From Solimonas marina (GTDB taxonomy: Bacteria > Pseudomonadota > Gammaproteobacteria > Nevskiales > Nevskiaceae), in assembly GCF_012241385.1 (NCBI RefSeq), contig NZ_JAAVXB010000002.1, forward strand, positions 186,001-250,000: DNA of 64,000 nt. Direction: 5' to 3'. The translations under genes and the position numbers were made by a program. Below the pieces are notes generated by a model that saw nothing but the letters and a program-made list of their open reading frames with translations, was not told the origin of the DNA and searched no databases. Position 1 is the stretch's first letter, and each line of letters opens with the position of its first letter. This document shows positions 19,036 through 27,792 of this stretch, in pieces.

Positions 19036-19989
19036 ATGAAATCGTTCGAGCACGTCTACCGCGTCCACCGCCTGCTCAAGAGCCGCCGCTATCCGGTGGC
19101 ATTCGAGACGCTGATGGAAGAACTCGAATGCTCGCGCGCGACCACCAAGCGCGTACTGGCCTATATGCGCGACGTACTCGGCGCACCGATCGAAACCTCG
19201 CGTGAGCCACGCGGCTACCGCTATACCGATGAGGCCTACGAGCTACCGGGCTTCTGGTTCTCCGGTGAGGAACTGCAGAGCCTGCTGACGCTGCAGCAAC
19301 TGCTGGCCACCTTCCAGCCCGGCCTGCTCGACGACGCCCTCGGGCCGCTGCGCAAGCGCCTCGACCAGATCCTCGAATCGCAGGGCCTGACCACCGGCGA
19401 GGCGGCGCGCATCCGCTTGCTGCGCGCCGCCGCTCGTCCGCCCGGCGACCACTTCGCCACCATCGCCGCCGCCGTCCTGCAGCGTCATCGTCTGAAGATC
19501 GACTACGAGTCACGCGCCACCGGCAAGCTCAGCACGCGCGAAATCTCGCCGCAACGCCTCGTTCACTACCGTGACAACTGGTACCTGGACGCCTGGTGCC
19601 ACCAATCCGACGACCTGCGTACCTTCGCCGTCGACTGTGTGCGCTGCGCCGAACCGCTGGAAGCATCGGCGCAGACGGTCGAAACCGAAAAGCTCAATGC
19701 CCGGCTCGGCGGCTCCTACGGCATCTTCTCCGGCGTGCCGACCGCCACCGCCGTCCTGCGCTTCACCCCCGAACGCGCACGCTGGGTGGCCGCTGAGCAA
19801 TGGCACCCCCTGCAGCACGGCGAGTGGCTACCCGACGGCCAGTACGAACTCTCCGTGCCCTACCACGACGACCGCGAACTGATCCTCGATATCCTGCGCT
19901 ACGGGCCGGACGTGGAGGTGATGGGGCCGGAGAGGCTGCGAAGCGCGGTTGCTGAAAGATTGCGTGCCGCGGCGCGGCGCTACGCGTAA
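19036..19989 (+). CDS. WYL-domain transcriptional regulator
   Basis: A 317-residue regulator. Residues 1-60 are a winged helix-turn-helix (FETLMEELECSRATTKRVLAYMR in outline). The middle WYL domain has the signature region LVHYRDNWYLDAWCH, where NWYLDAW gives the WYL motif, and the C-terminal WCX domain ends with VEVMGPERLRSAVAERL. WYL proteins sense ligands, often nucleic-acid-like, and several regulate defence loci. It sits 97 bp upstream of cas3 on the same strand and is likely to control the cas operon. No strong ribosome site is visible before ATG 19036. Confidence 0.88.
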   Translation: MKSFEHVYRVHRLLKSRRYPVAFETLMEELECSRATTKRVLAYMRDVLGAPIETSREPRGYRYTDEAYELPGFWFSGEELQSLLTLQQLLATFQPGLLDDALGPLRKRLDQILESQGLTTGEAARIRLLRAAARPPGDHFATIAAAVLQRHRLKIDYESRATGKLSTREISPQRLVHYRDNWYLDAWCHQSDDLRTFAVDCVRCAEPLEASAQTVETEKLNARLGGSYGIFSGVPTATAVLRFTPERARWVAAEQWHPLQHGEWLPDGQYELSVPYHDDRELILDILRYGPDVEVMGPERLRSAVAERLRAAARRYA

Positions 19990-20022
19990 TTTGCAAACTT
20001 TTGGCGATTACTGTGACGCACG

Positions 20023-20080
20023 GCTCAATCTTTGAGCTTTCGACGTTGCACACTCCGACTTCGGATCGACAGCGTCGGAG
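20023..20080 (+). promoter_or_regulatory. Palindrome and RBS-overlapping hairpin upstream of cas3
   Basis: Two symmetric elements occupy the WYL-cas3 gap. GCTCAA-TCT-TTGAGC (20023-20037) is a compact palindrome suited to a dimeric repressor. CTCCGAC-N14-GTCGGAG (20053-20059 with 20074-20080) has its 3' arm overlapping the GGAGGT ribosome site of the cas3 ATG at 20087, so its RNA hairpin could hide that site. Both roles are inferred. Confidence 0.5.
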
Positions 20081-20086
20081 GTCGGG

Positions 20087-22387
20087 ATGGGGGCGGGGGA
20101 GCGGGGCGAGACGGCCAGCGAGACGCGATGCTGTCCTTCGGGCGTGGCTGCTTACTACGCTCATTCCACGGAATCTCCTGACCGTGCAACTTGGCAGCCG
20201 CTCGCCGAGCATCTGATCAATGTTGCCCGCCTCTCGTTAGATCGCGCAGCTCCGTTCGGCGCTGGTGAAATGGCCTTCGCTGCGGGCTTGCTGCATGACC
20301 TGGGAAAGTACACGGAGGAATTTCAGAGGCGTATCGCTGGCGACGCCATTCGCGTTGACCATGCCACGCGAGGCGCGATGCTGGCGGTGGAGCGCTACGG
20401 CGTCTTTGGCCATTTGCTTGCCTACGCGATCGCCGGCCATCACGCCGGGCTGGCCAACGGCGTCGAAGGCCAGGGCACGCGCGAGCGGACAGTGTTGCGC
20501 GACCGCCTCCGTGGTATTGGCTTGCCATCATTGGCGGCCAGTTGGGCGCGGGAGATTACGCCGCCGGAGTTGATCGCTCCGCCAGAAAAATTCCAGCCAC
20601 GTGCGGAACGCGGTGCTTTTCAACTCGCTTTTCTCGTGCGCATGCTGTTCTCGTGCTTGGTCGATGCCGACTATCTCGACACCGAGGCGTTCTATGACCG
20701 TGTCGAGGGGCGAGCGTCGGCGAGAACCTTTCCGGCGCCGACGCTCGAAGCACTGCGCGCGCGTCTGACGCAATACATGGGACGGTTTCGTGGCGACAGC
20801 CCGGTTAACGCGATTCGCGCCGAAGTGCTTGCGCAGGTTCGAGACAAGGCGCCGCTGGACCCGGGCCTGTTTTCATTGACGGTGCCGACCGGCGGCGGCA
20901 AGACGCTCGCATCACTGGCTTTTGCGCTCGACCATGCGATTCGCCACGGCTTGCGCCGCGTCATTTTCGTGATTCCGTTCACGAGCATCGTCGAGCAGAA
21001 CGCGGCGGTTTTTCGCCAAGCGCTGGGGAATCTAGGAGATGCTGCCGTTCTGGAGCATCACAGCGCATTCGTTGCGGCGCCACCGCCAAAAGACCAGCCC
21101 GACCGATATCAGGCACAGGAAAAACTGCGATTGGCGATGGAGAACTGGGACGCGCCGATCATAGTCACGACCGCAGTGCAGTTCTTCGAAAGCCTGTTCG
21201 CGGCCAAGCCGTCGCAATGTCGAAAACTGCACAGTATCGCCGGTAGTGTCGTGATTCTCGACGAGGCGCAGACTCTGCCGTTGAAGTTGCTGCGGCCTTC
21301 GGTCGCAGCGATCGACGAGCTGGCGCGCAACTACCGTTGTAGTGTCGTGCTCTGCACCGCCACCCAGCCGGCGTTGCAGGCGCCGAAATTCGAAGGTGGG
21401 CTTGAAAACGTCCGCGAACTGGCGCCCGAACCCAGCGCGCTGTTTCGCCGCCTGGCGCGGGTCCGCGTGCGTCACGCCGGCGTTTGGGACGATGCCAGAC
21501 TGACCGCCGAGATGCGCGGCCGCGAGCAGGTGCTATGCATCGTCAACAACCGGAGGCATGCGCGTGCCGTCTATCAGTCGATGGCTGATCTGCCTGGCGC
21601 CCGCCATCTGACGACCTTGATGTGCGCGCGGCACCGCAGTGAAGTGCTGGCCGAGATACGTTCGTTGCTGGCGCGCGGTGAGCCATGTCGTCTGGTCGCT
21701 ACCTCGCTGATCGAGGCCGGTGTCGATGTGTCGTTTCCGTGTGTGCTGCGTGCCGAAGCGGGCCTCGATTCGGTGGCTCAAGCGGCCGGGCGCTGCAACC
21801 GCAACGGAGAGCGGCCGATAGAGCTCAGCGAGGTTCTGATCTTTGCTCCGGCCAATGACGATTGGGCGCCGCCGCCGGAACTCGGCCAGTTCGCCCAGGC
21901 GGCTCGCGAAACTCTGCGCCGGCACGCGGACGATCCGTTGTCGCCGGCGGCGATCGAAGCCTACTTCCGCACGCTCTACTGGCAGAAGGGTGATCGACAG
22001 CTCGATGCCGGCGCGTTGCTCGACATGCTCGGTGCGAGCCGCGCCGAAAGCCTGCCGATGGAAACGCTGGCGGCAAAGTACCGAATGATCGATTCGGTCC
22101 AGAAACCGCTGATCGTGGTTTACGACGCTGAAGTCCGCAAACAGGTCGAGGCTTTACGCTATGCCGACAAGATTGGTGGCATCGCACGCCGTCTGCAGCC
22201 GTATCTGGTGCAGGTGCCGGAGCGTGCCTACGTCGCCCTGCAATCGGTGGGCGCGATCGAGGCGATTGCCCCGGAGAAATGGGGCGAGCAGTTCGTGATA
22301 CTCGTCAACTCGGATCTCTACGACAAGCGCTACGGTTTGAATGCCGATGATGCGCAAAACGTTCCCCCGGAGAAGCTGCTGTGGTGA
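20087..22387 (+). CDS. cas3: Type I-C CRISPR nuclease/helicase Cas3
   Basis: A 766-residue fusion of an N-terminal HD nuclease and a superfamily 2 helicase, recruited by Cascade to unwind and degrade target DNA. The HD motif is LLHDLGKY (His70-Asp71) with a preceding YYAHS His; later HH pairs complete the metal site. Helicase motif I is PTGGGKT near residue 267, motif II DEAQ near 392, motif III TATQPAL, and motif VI QAAGRCNRNGE. Start ATG 20087 has GGAGGT 4 nt upstream; a GTG at 20144, just before the conserved AAYYAHS, is a real alternative. The 3' end overlaps the next gene by 4 nt. Confidence 0.96.
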   Translation: MGAGERGETASETRCCPSGVAAYYAHSTESPDRATWQPLAEHLINVARLSLDRAAPFGAGEMAFAAGLLHDLGKYTEEFQRRIAGDAIRVDHATRGAMLAVERYGVFGHLLAYAIAGHHAGLANGVEGQGTRERTVLRDRLRGIGLPSLAASWAREITPPELIAPPEKFQPRAERGAFQLAFLVRMLFSCLVDADYLDTEAFYDRVEGRASARTFPAPTLEALRARLTQYMGRFRGDSPVNAIRAEVLAQVRDKAPLDPGLFSLTVPTGGGKTLASLAFALDHAIRHGLRRVIFVIPFTSIVEQNAAVFRQALGNLGDAAVLEHHSAFVAAPPPKDQPDRYQAQEKLRLAMENWDAPIIVTTAVQFFESLFAAKPSQCRKLHSIAGSVVILDEAQTLPLKLLRPSVAAIDELARNYRCSVVLCTATQPALQAPKFEGGLENVRELAPEPSALFRRLARVRVRHAGVWDDARLTAEMRGREQVLCIVNNRRHARAVYQSMADLPGARHLTTLMCARHRSEVLAEIRSLLARGEPCRLVATSLIEAGVDVSFPCVLRAEAGLDSVAQAAGRCNRNGERPIELSEVLIFAPANDDWAPPPELGQFAQAARETLRRHADDPLSPAAIEAYFRTLYWQKGDRQLDAGALLDMLGASRAESLPMETLAAKYRMIDSVQKPLIVVYDAEVRKQVEALRYADKIGGIARRLQPYLVQVPERAYVALQSVGAIEAIAPEKWGEQFVILVNSDLYDKRYGLNADDAQNVPPEKLLW

Positions 22388-22722
22388 ACGGTAGGCGCAG
22401 AGCGGTCGTTTACCGGGTGACGTACCCGAACGGCAAGATTTATATCGGCAAGGACATGACTGACAACATCAACTATTTCGGGAGTGCCGATGCCGCCCTG
22501 ATCGCTCGGGATTTCACTGACGAACAACGCAAGGATTTCACAGTGCGGCGCGTCGAATTATGGGCGTCGACGACCGCGACAGAGCAGGCGGTCAATCGGA
22601 TGGAAGTCGAACTGATTCGGCAATGGAACGCCAATCACCCAGACATCGGATACAACCGCTGGCCGCGATTCGACAAAGATCGGCAGTCGGCCTCGAACAC
22701 GTGCATTGGGGGGATTTCATGA
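22384..22722 (+). CDS. GIY-YIG nuclease-like protein inside the cas operon
   Basis: A 112-residue protein consisting of a single GIY-YIG-like domain. VVYRVTYPNGKIYIG (residues 8-22) provides the two-strand core with VVY in place of GIY and an intact YIG; then come NYFGS, ARDF, and the acidic helix RMEVELIRQWN (Glu74/Glu76) ending GYNRWP (Asn91), as in the homing-nuclease-like branch of the family. The start is GTG 22384 within cas3's TGA (GTGA overlap); GTG 22381 is also in frame. Its TGA overlaps cas5c's ATG (ATGA). Thus it is translationally coupled on both sides. It is not a standard I-C component; nuclease activity and role are unknown. It could be a domesticated homing nuclease or an accessory effector. 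Confidence 0.8.
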   Translation: MNGRRRAVVYRVTYPNGKIYIGKDMTDNINYFGSADAALIARDFTDEQRKDFTVRRVELWASTTATEQAVNRMEVELIRQWNANHPDIGYNRWPRFDKDRQSASNTCIGGIS

Positions 22723-23393
22723 GCTTTGGTATCCGTCTCCTGATCTGGGGCGAGCGCGCCTGCTTCACCCGTCCCGAAATGAAGGTGGAGCGGGTCAGTT
22801 ACGACGTCATCACGCCGTCGGCCGCGCGCGGCATTCTGGAGGCGATTCACTGGAAACCGGCGATTCGCTGGCACGTCGACCGGATTCACGTGCTCAAGCC
22901 GATCCGTTTCGAATCGATCCGCCGCAACGAGGTCGGGGGCAAGCTTTCGCCGGCGAGCGTCACACGGGCGATGAAAGCCGGCCAAGTCGCAGGCCTGGCG
23001 AGCTGCGTCGACGACGATCGCCAGCAGCGGGCGGCGACGGTGCTGCGTGACGTAGCCTATGTGATCGACGCGCATTTCGAGCTAACCGCGAGGGCCGGGC
23101 CGGACGACAATGTCGGCAAGCATCTCGATATCTTCAATCGTCGCGCGCGCAAGGGGCAGCATTTCCACGCACCGTGCATGGGCGTGCGCGAATTCCCGGC
23201 GCACTTCCAGTTGCTGGAAGCCGACGCTCCGATGCCGGAAGCGGATGCCGCGCTGGCCGGCGAGCGTGATCTGGGCTGGATGCTGCACGACATCGATTTT
23301 GCAGCCGACGCCGCGTCACGTTTCTTCCGGGCGCGAATGATTGACGGCGTGATCGAGGTTCCGGTTTGGAACAGCGACGAGGTGAAGGCATGA
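22719..23393 (+). CDS. cas5c: Type I-C crRNA-processing endoribonuclease Cas5c
   Basis: A 224-residue Cas5d/Cas5c RAMP protein. In I-C systems it replaces Cas6, cutting pre-crRNA at the base of the repeat stem and staying bound to the 5' handle. The family start FGIRLLIWGERACFTRPEMKVERVSYDVITPSAARGI is evident in part (WGERACFTRPE, YDVITPSAARG), and the catalytic region is KGQHFHAPCMGVREF near residue 147. ATG 22719 overlaps the preceding stop by 4 nt and has a GGGGGGA ribosome site. Confidence 0.96.
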   Translation: MSFGIRLLIWGERACFTRPEMKVERVSYDVITPSAARGILEAIHWKPAIRWHVDRIHVLKPIRFESIRRNEVGGKLSPASVTRAMKAGQVAGLASCVDDDRQQRAATVLRDVAYVIDAHFELTARAGPDDNVGKHLDIFNRRARKGQHFHAPCMGVREFPAHFQLLEADAPMPEADAALAGERDLGWMLHDIDFAADAASRFFRARMIDGVIEVPVWNSDEVKA

Positions 23394-25204
23394 TGCTTCA
23401 GTCACTCAGTCGCTACTATCAGCGACTGGTCCAGCGCGGTGCAGAGGGGATTGCCGCGTATGGCTATAGTCCGGAAAAGATCAGCTACGCGATCGTGCTC
23501 GACACACACGGTCATGTGCTCGACGTCGATGACGTCCGCGACACCACCGGAAAGAAGCCATACCCGCGGCTGATGACGGTGCCGCAGCCGGAAAAGCGCA
23601 CCGTCGGCATCAAGTCCAACTTTCTCTGGGACAAGACCAGCTATGTGCTCGGTGTCAGTGCGACGAGCAAGCGCACCGAGCAGGAGCATCAGGCGTTCTG
23701 CGAGTTTCACGAGCAGGCGCTCGAAGGCGCGACCGATCCGGGGTTGCTGGCGCTCTTGCGATTTCTTCGTCAATGGCGACCGGAGCAGTTTTGTGAGCCT
23801 TCTTTCAAGGACGAAATGAAGGATGCCAATGTTGTGTTCCGGCTCGACGGCGAGCATCAGTATCTCCACGAGCGGGCCGCTGCGAAGGCTGCGCGGGAAC
23901 GTCTTTTTTCGCCGTCGTCGTCTGATGATGCGCAAGCGTCGGCCCCCGCCATCTGTCTGGTGACGGGCGCGCGGTCTCCGATCGCCCGCCTACATCCGGC
24001 GATCAAGGGGGTCATGGGGGCGCAGAGTTCCGGGGCGTCGATCGTTTCATTCAACCTCGATGCGTTCACTTCGTATGGCAAGCATCAGGGCGACAACGCG
24101 CCGGTGTCCGAGCAGGCGGCGTTTGCCTACACCTCGGCTCTGAACTATCTACTGCGCCGCGATGTGCCGCACCGGCAGAACCTCACGGTCGGCGATACCA
24201 CGGTGCTGTTCTGGGCGGAGGCCGATGACGAACGCCAAGCCGGAGTGGCGGAGATGAGTTTCGCCGCGATGCTCAATCCGCCGGACAGCGATGACAGCGA
24301 GGCGCTGAAGATTCGCGGCCTTCTGGAAGGCGTAGCCGAGGGGCGTCCGCTGTCGGATTTCGTTCCGGGCCTTGCCGAAGGGACGCGCATGTACGTGCTC
24401 GGGCTGGCGCCGAATGCGTCGCGTCTGTCGGTCCGTTTCTGGCTGGTCGATACCTTCGGCGATCTGGCGCGCCGTATCGCCCAACATGCACAGGATCTGC
24501 ATATCGAGCCGTTGCCATGGCGATCTGCGCCATCGGTCTGGCGGCTGGCTCTCGCAACGGCGCCGTCGCGCGATGGGCGTGCCAAGAATGAAGATGTACC
24601 ACCGCAGCTTGCCGGTGAGCTGCTACGTGCAATTCTGACGGGCGGCCGTTATCCGGCCAGCCTGCTGGCCAGCATCCTGATGCGGATGCGCGCCGACGGC
24701 GACGTCAGCGGTGTCCGCATTTCCATCTGCAAGGCCGTGCTGTCGCGCAATCGGCCTGTCCGCAATTCCGAAGAGGAGGTTCCTGTGAGTCTCGACAAGG
24801 CGTCCAAACAACCCGCGTATCTGCTGGGGAGGCTATTCGCGGTTCTGGAATACATACAGCGCAGTGCGCTCGGAGGGCAGGTCAATGCCACGATCCGCGA
24901 TCGTTATTACGGAGCCGCTTCGGCGACGCCGGCATCGATCTTTCCGGTCCTGCTGCGCAATACGCAGAACCATCTCGGCAAGTTGCGCAAGGAGCGGCCG
25001 GGGCAGGCCATCAACCTGGAGCGCGATGTCCGCGAGATCGTCGCGGCATTGCCGGAGCAGTTTCCGCGCAGCCTGCACATCGAAGCACAGGGGCGCTTTG
25101 CGATCGGCTATTACCACCAATCGCAGTCTTACTTTACGAAACGCAACGGCAGCGCCGATGCGGTACCCGAAACCGAAATTGATACCGAAGGGGCTCTGTC
25201 ATGA
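23390..25204 (+). CDS. cas8c: Type I-C Cascade large subunit Cas8c (Csd1)
   Basis: A 604-residue Csd1-family protein, the PAM-recognising large subunit of I-C Cascade. It begins MMLQSLSRYYQRL and contains family-typical stretches such as SNFLWDKTSYVLGVS, GARSPIARLHPAIKGV, YTSALNYLL and the C-terminal SLDKASKQPAYLLGRLFAVLE. ATG 23390 overlaps cas5c's stop (ATGA) and GAGGTGA is upstream. The last 139 codons are probably also translated separately as Cas11c. Confidence 0.95.
   Translation: MMLQSLSRYYQRLVQRGAEGIAAYGYSPEKISYAIVLDTHGHVLDVDDVRDTTGKKPYPRLMTVPQPEKRTVGIKSNFLWDKTSYVLGVSATSKRTEQEHQAFCEFHEQALEGATDPGLLALLRFLRQWRPEQFCEPSFKDEMKDANVVFRLDGEHQYLHERAAAKAARERLFSPSSSDDAQASAPAICLVTGARSPIARLHPAIKGVMGAQSSGASIVSFNLDAFTSYGKHQGDNAPVSEQAAFAYTSALNYLLRRDVPHRQNLTVGDTTVLFWAEADDERQAGVAEMSFAAMLNPPDSDDSEALKIRGLLEGVAEGRPLSDFVPGLAEGTRMYVLGLAPNASRLSVRFWLVDTFGDLARRIAQHAQDLHIEPLPWRSAPSVWRLALATAPSRDGRAKNEDVPPQLAGELLRAILTGGRYPASLLASILMRMRADGDVSGVRISICKAVLSRNRPVRNSEEEVPVSLDKASKQPAYLLGRLFAVLEYIQRSALGGQVNATIRDRYYGAASATPASIFPVLLRNTQNHLGKLRKERPGQAINLERDVREIVAALPEQFPRSLHIEAQGRFAIGYYHQSQSYFTKRNGSADAVPETEIDTEGALS
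24785..25204 (+). CDS. cas11c: Cas11c small subunit from an internal start in cas8c
   Basis: In-frame with cas8c (codon 466 onward), AGGAGGT at 24774-24780 is followed after 4 nt by GTG 24785, which opens a 139-residue frame beginning SLDKASKQPAYLLGRLF. In characterised type I-C systems Cascade needs a small subunit, Cas11c, made from just such an internal start in cas8c with a similar start sequence. The Shine-Dalgarno here is as strong as any in the window. It would line the Cascade belly and hold the non-target strand. Separate translation is inferred, not shown. Confidence 0.82.
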   Translation: MSLDKASKQPAYLLGRLFAVLEYIQRSALGGQVNATIRDRYYGAASATPASIFPVLLRNTQNHLGKLRKERPGQAINLERDVREIVAALPEQFPRSLHIEAQGRFAIGYYHQSQSYFTKRNGSADAVPETEIDTEGALS

Positions 25205-26091
25205 CTGCGATTACGCATCGCTACGAATTCGTCTACCTGTTCGACGTCGTCAACGGAAATCCGAATGGCGATCCGGATGCGGGAAACCTCCCGCGCCTTG
25301 ATCCGGAGACCAATTGCGGTCTGGTGACCGATGTCAGCCTGAAACGGAAAATCCGCAACTTCGTGGCGCTTGATAAAGAGGAGGCGCCGGGCTACGCGAT
25401 CTACATGCAGGAAAAGGCCATCCTCAACCATCAGCACCAGAAAGCCTGGGACGCGTTGGAGATTCCGCCGGACGCCAAGAACGGCTACAAGAAACTGCCA
25501 AAGGAGGAGGCCAAGGCACGCGAAATCACGGCGTGGATGTGCACGAACTTCTTCGATGTACGCAGCTTCGGCGCGGTGATGACGACCGGCATTAACGCCG
25601 GACAGGTGCGCGGGCCGGTGCAACTCGCGTTTGCATCGTCGGTGGACCCCGTTATTCCTCTGGAAGTGGCGATCACGCGCATGGCGGTGACGACGGAAGC
25701 GGAAGCTGACGCGCAAAGCGGCGACAACCGGACGATGGGGCGCAAGCACGTCGTGCCGTACGGCCTATATCGCGCACATGGTTTTGTCTCGGCCAAGCTG
25801 GCGGAGCGCACCGGCTTCTCTGCAGAAGATCTGGAGCTCTTGTGGCGCGCACTGGCGAACATGTTCGAGCACGACCACTCGGCGGCGCGCGGTGAGATGG
25901 CGGCGCGCAAGCTCATCATCTTCGAGCACGAAAGCGCGATGGGGAATGCGCCATCGCACGTGCTGTTCGATGCGATCTCCCTTGAGCGAGAAACCGATGC
26001 CGATGTGCCCGCACGCGGCTTCAAGGACTACCGTGTGACGATTGATCGTGATGCGATCCCGCAGGGTGTGAGCGTCCGGGAGTACCTCTAG
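25201..26091 (+). CDS. cas7c: Type I-C Cascade backbone Cas7c (Csd2)
   Basis: A 296-residue Csd2-family RAMP protein that polymerises along crRNA to form the Cascade backbone. The family signature FDVVNGNPNGDPDAGNLPR near residue 14 is clear, followed by LVTDVSLKRKIRNF and the central FFDVRSFGAVMTTG and NAGQVRGPVQL. The ATG overlaps the cas8c stop (ATGA) and AAGGGG lies upstream. Confidence 0.97.
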   Translation: MTAITHRYEFVYLFDVVNGNPNGDPDAGNLPRLDPETNCGLVTDVSLKRKIRNFVALDKEEAPGYAIYMQEKAILNHQHQKAWDALEIPPDAKNGYKKLPKEEAKAREITAWMCTNFFDVRSFGAVMTTGINAGQVRGPVQLAFASSVDPVIPLEVAITRMAVTTEAEADAQSGDNRTMGRKHVVPYGLYRAHGFVSAKLAERTGFSAEDLELLWRALANMFEHDHSAARGEMAARKLIIFEHESAMGNAPSHVLFDAISLERETDADVPARGFKDYRVTIDRDAIPQGVSVREYL

Positions 26092-26114
26092 GCTAGATGG
26101 CCTCGGGATAGACG

Positions 26115-26750
26115 ATGGAAGCGGACGAGGACCTGATTCCGCTCTCCGCGCTGCAGCACTACCTGTACTGCCCGCGGCAATGCGCGCTGATTCATGTAGA
26201 GCGCCTATGGGCCGAAAGCCGCCATACAGCGGAAGGGCGGCTGCTGCATGATCGTGCGGACCAGCCGGGCGTGGAAATGAGGCACGGGGTGCGGACGGAT
26301 ACTTCGATGCCGCTTTCGGCCCCGGCACTCGGCATCATCGGAGTTGCGGACATCGTTGAATTCGTCCCCGGCGAAACCGGACTGATCCCTCGGCCCGTCG
26401 AATACAAGCGCGGGCGGCCAAAGGCACATCGTGCCGATGAGGTCCAGCTTTGCGCGCAGGCGTTATGCCTGGAAGCGATGCTGGGCATGGAGGTTCCGGA
26501 AGGCGCACTGTTCTACGGCAAGACGCGGCGGCGCAAGCGCGTGGTGTTCGATTCGGCGCTGCGTGCATTGACCGAGCAAACCATCCGTACGGTAAGGTCG
26601 ATGCTCGACCGCCGGCATACGCCCGGAGCGGAATATGAGGCCAATCGCTGTGACCACTGCTCGTTGATCGAGCAGTGTCGCCCGCACGAGTTGGGGCGCC
26701 GATCGAGCGTACGTCAGTGGCTGTATGAACAAACGGCGGAGCCGGACTGA
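26115..26750 (+). CDS. cas4: CRISPR adaptation exonuclease Cas4
   Basis: A 211-residue Cas4 of the RecB nuclease family, which trims and PAM-selects prespacers together with Cas1-Cas2. Iron-sulfur ligands are visible: Cys19 in YLYCPRQC, then Cys179, Cys182 and Cys188 in CDHCSLIEQC. Nuclease residues include GVADIVEF (Asp), PVEYKRG (Glu, Lys) and the QLCAQALCLE helix. It starts 23 bp after cas7c, the only clear gap in the operon, and overlaps cas1 by 1 nt. Confidence 0.95.
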   Translation: MEADEDLIPLSALQHYLYCPRQCALIHVERLWAESRHTAEGRLLHDRADQPGVEMRHGVRTDTSMPLSAPALGIIGVADIVEFVPGETGLIPRPVEYKRGRPKAHRADEVQLCAQALCLEAMLGMEVPEGALFYGKTRRRKRVVFDSALRALTEQTIRTVRSMLDRRHTPGAEYEANRCDHCSLIEQCRPHELGRRSSVRQWLYEQTAEPD

Positions 26751-27787
26751 TGCGGCGTCAGCTCAACACTTTGTATGTGACGACGGACGGCGCGTGGTTG
26801 CACAAGGATGGCGCCAACGTCGTGATGGAGGTCGAGCAACAAGAGCGTGCGCGTGTGCCGGTGCACATGCTCGAAAGCCTGGTCTGTATCGGGCGCGTGC
26901 TGGTTTCTCCGCCGCTGCTCGGCTACTGCGCGGAGCAAGGCATCTGCATCAGTTTTCTGAATGCGAATGGCCGCTTCATGGCAAGGGTCGAAGGGCCGGT
27001 TTCCGGCAATGTGCTGCTGCGGCGCGAGCAATATCGCCGCACCGACGACGCGGCCGCCTGCGCGGAGATCGTGCGGCACGTGCTGATTGGAAAGCTCTAC
27101 AACCAGCGCGTCGTGCTAGGGCGGGCGCTGCGCGACCACGGTGCGTCGATGGCTTCCGCATTCAGCGATGTTACGCATGCGCATCGGCGACTGGAGCGTC
27201 TTGGCATTAGGCTGCGAACCGAATCCGATACGCAGGTCATGCGTGGCCTCGAAGGGGAGGCCGCGCAAGCGTATTTCGGAGTGCTGGATCATTTGATTCG
27301 GATTCCGGGCAAATTTTTTCATTTTGGCGGGCGTAATCGGCGCCCACCGCATGATGCGATCAATGCGCTGCTGTCTTTTGCGTACACCTTGTTGACGCAT
27401 GACTGTCGCTCCGCTCTGGAAAGCGTCGGCCTCGACCCGGCGGTCGGCTTTCTGCACCGCGACCGGCCGGGTCGGCCGAGTCTGGCCCTCGATCTGATGG
27501 AAGAGTTCCGCGCATTTCTCGCGGACCGTCTGGTGCTGTCGATGGTCAACCGGCGTCAGTTGAGTGAGCGCGATTTTCAGGTCATGGACAACGGCGTCGT
27601 ACTGTTGCGGGAGGACGCGCGCAAGAATTTCCTGATCGCCTATCAGGAAAGAAAGCGTGAAGAGGTTCAGCATTTGTTTGTCGGCGAGAAAATGCCGATC
27701 GGCATGCTGCCGCTGATGCAGGCGCAGTTGCTGGCAAGACACCTGCGCGGGGATCTCGATGCCTATCCGCCGTTTCTCTGGAAGTAG
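26750..27787 (+). CDS. cas1: CRISPR integrase Cas1
   Basis: A 345-residue type I-C Cas1. Metal-binding residues are visible as Glu168 (RGLEGEAA), His236 (VGFLHRDRP) and Glu251/Glu252 (DLMEEFR). With Cas2 it inserts new spacers at the leader end of the array. ATG 26750 shares one base with the cas4 stop (TGATG). Confidence 0.97.
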   Translation: MRRQLNTLYVTTDGAWLHKDGANVVMEVEQQERARVPVHMLESLVCIGRVLVSPPLLGYCAEQGICISFLNANGRFMARVEGPVSGNVLLRREQYRRTDDAAACAEIVRHVLIGKLYNQRVVLGRALRDHGASMASAFSDVTHAHRRLERLGIRLRTESDTQVMRGLEGEAAQAYFGVLDHLIRIPGKFFHFGGRNRRPPHDAINALLSFAYTLLTHDCRSALESVGLDPAVGFLHRDRPGRPSLALDLMEEFRAFLADRLVLSMVNRRQLSERDFQVMDNGVVLLREDARKNFLIAYQERKREEVQHLFVGEKMPIGMLPLMQAQLLARHLRGDLDAYPPFLWK

Positions 27788-27792
27788 CGTCG

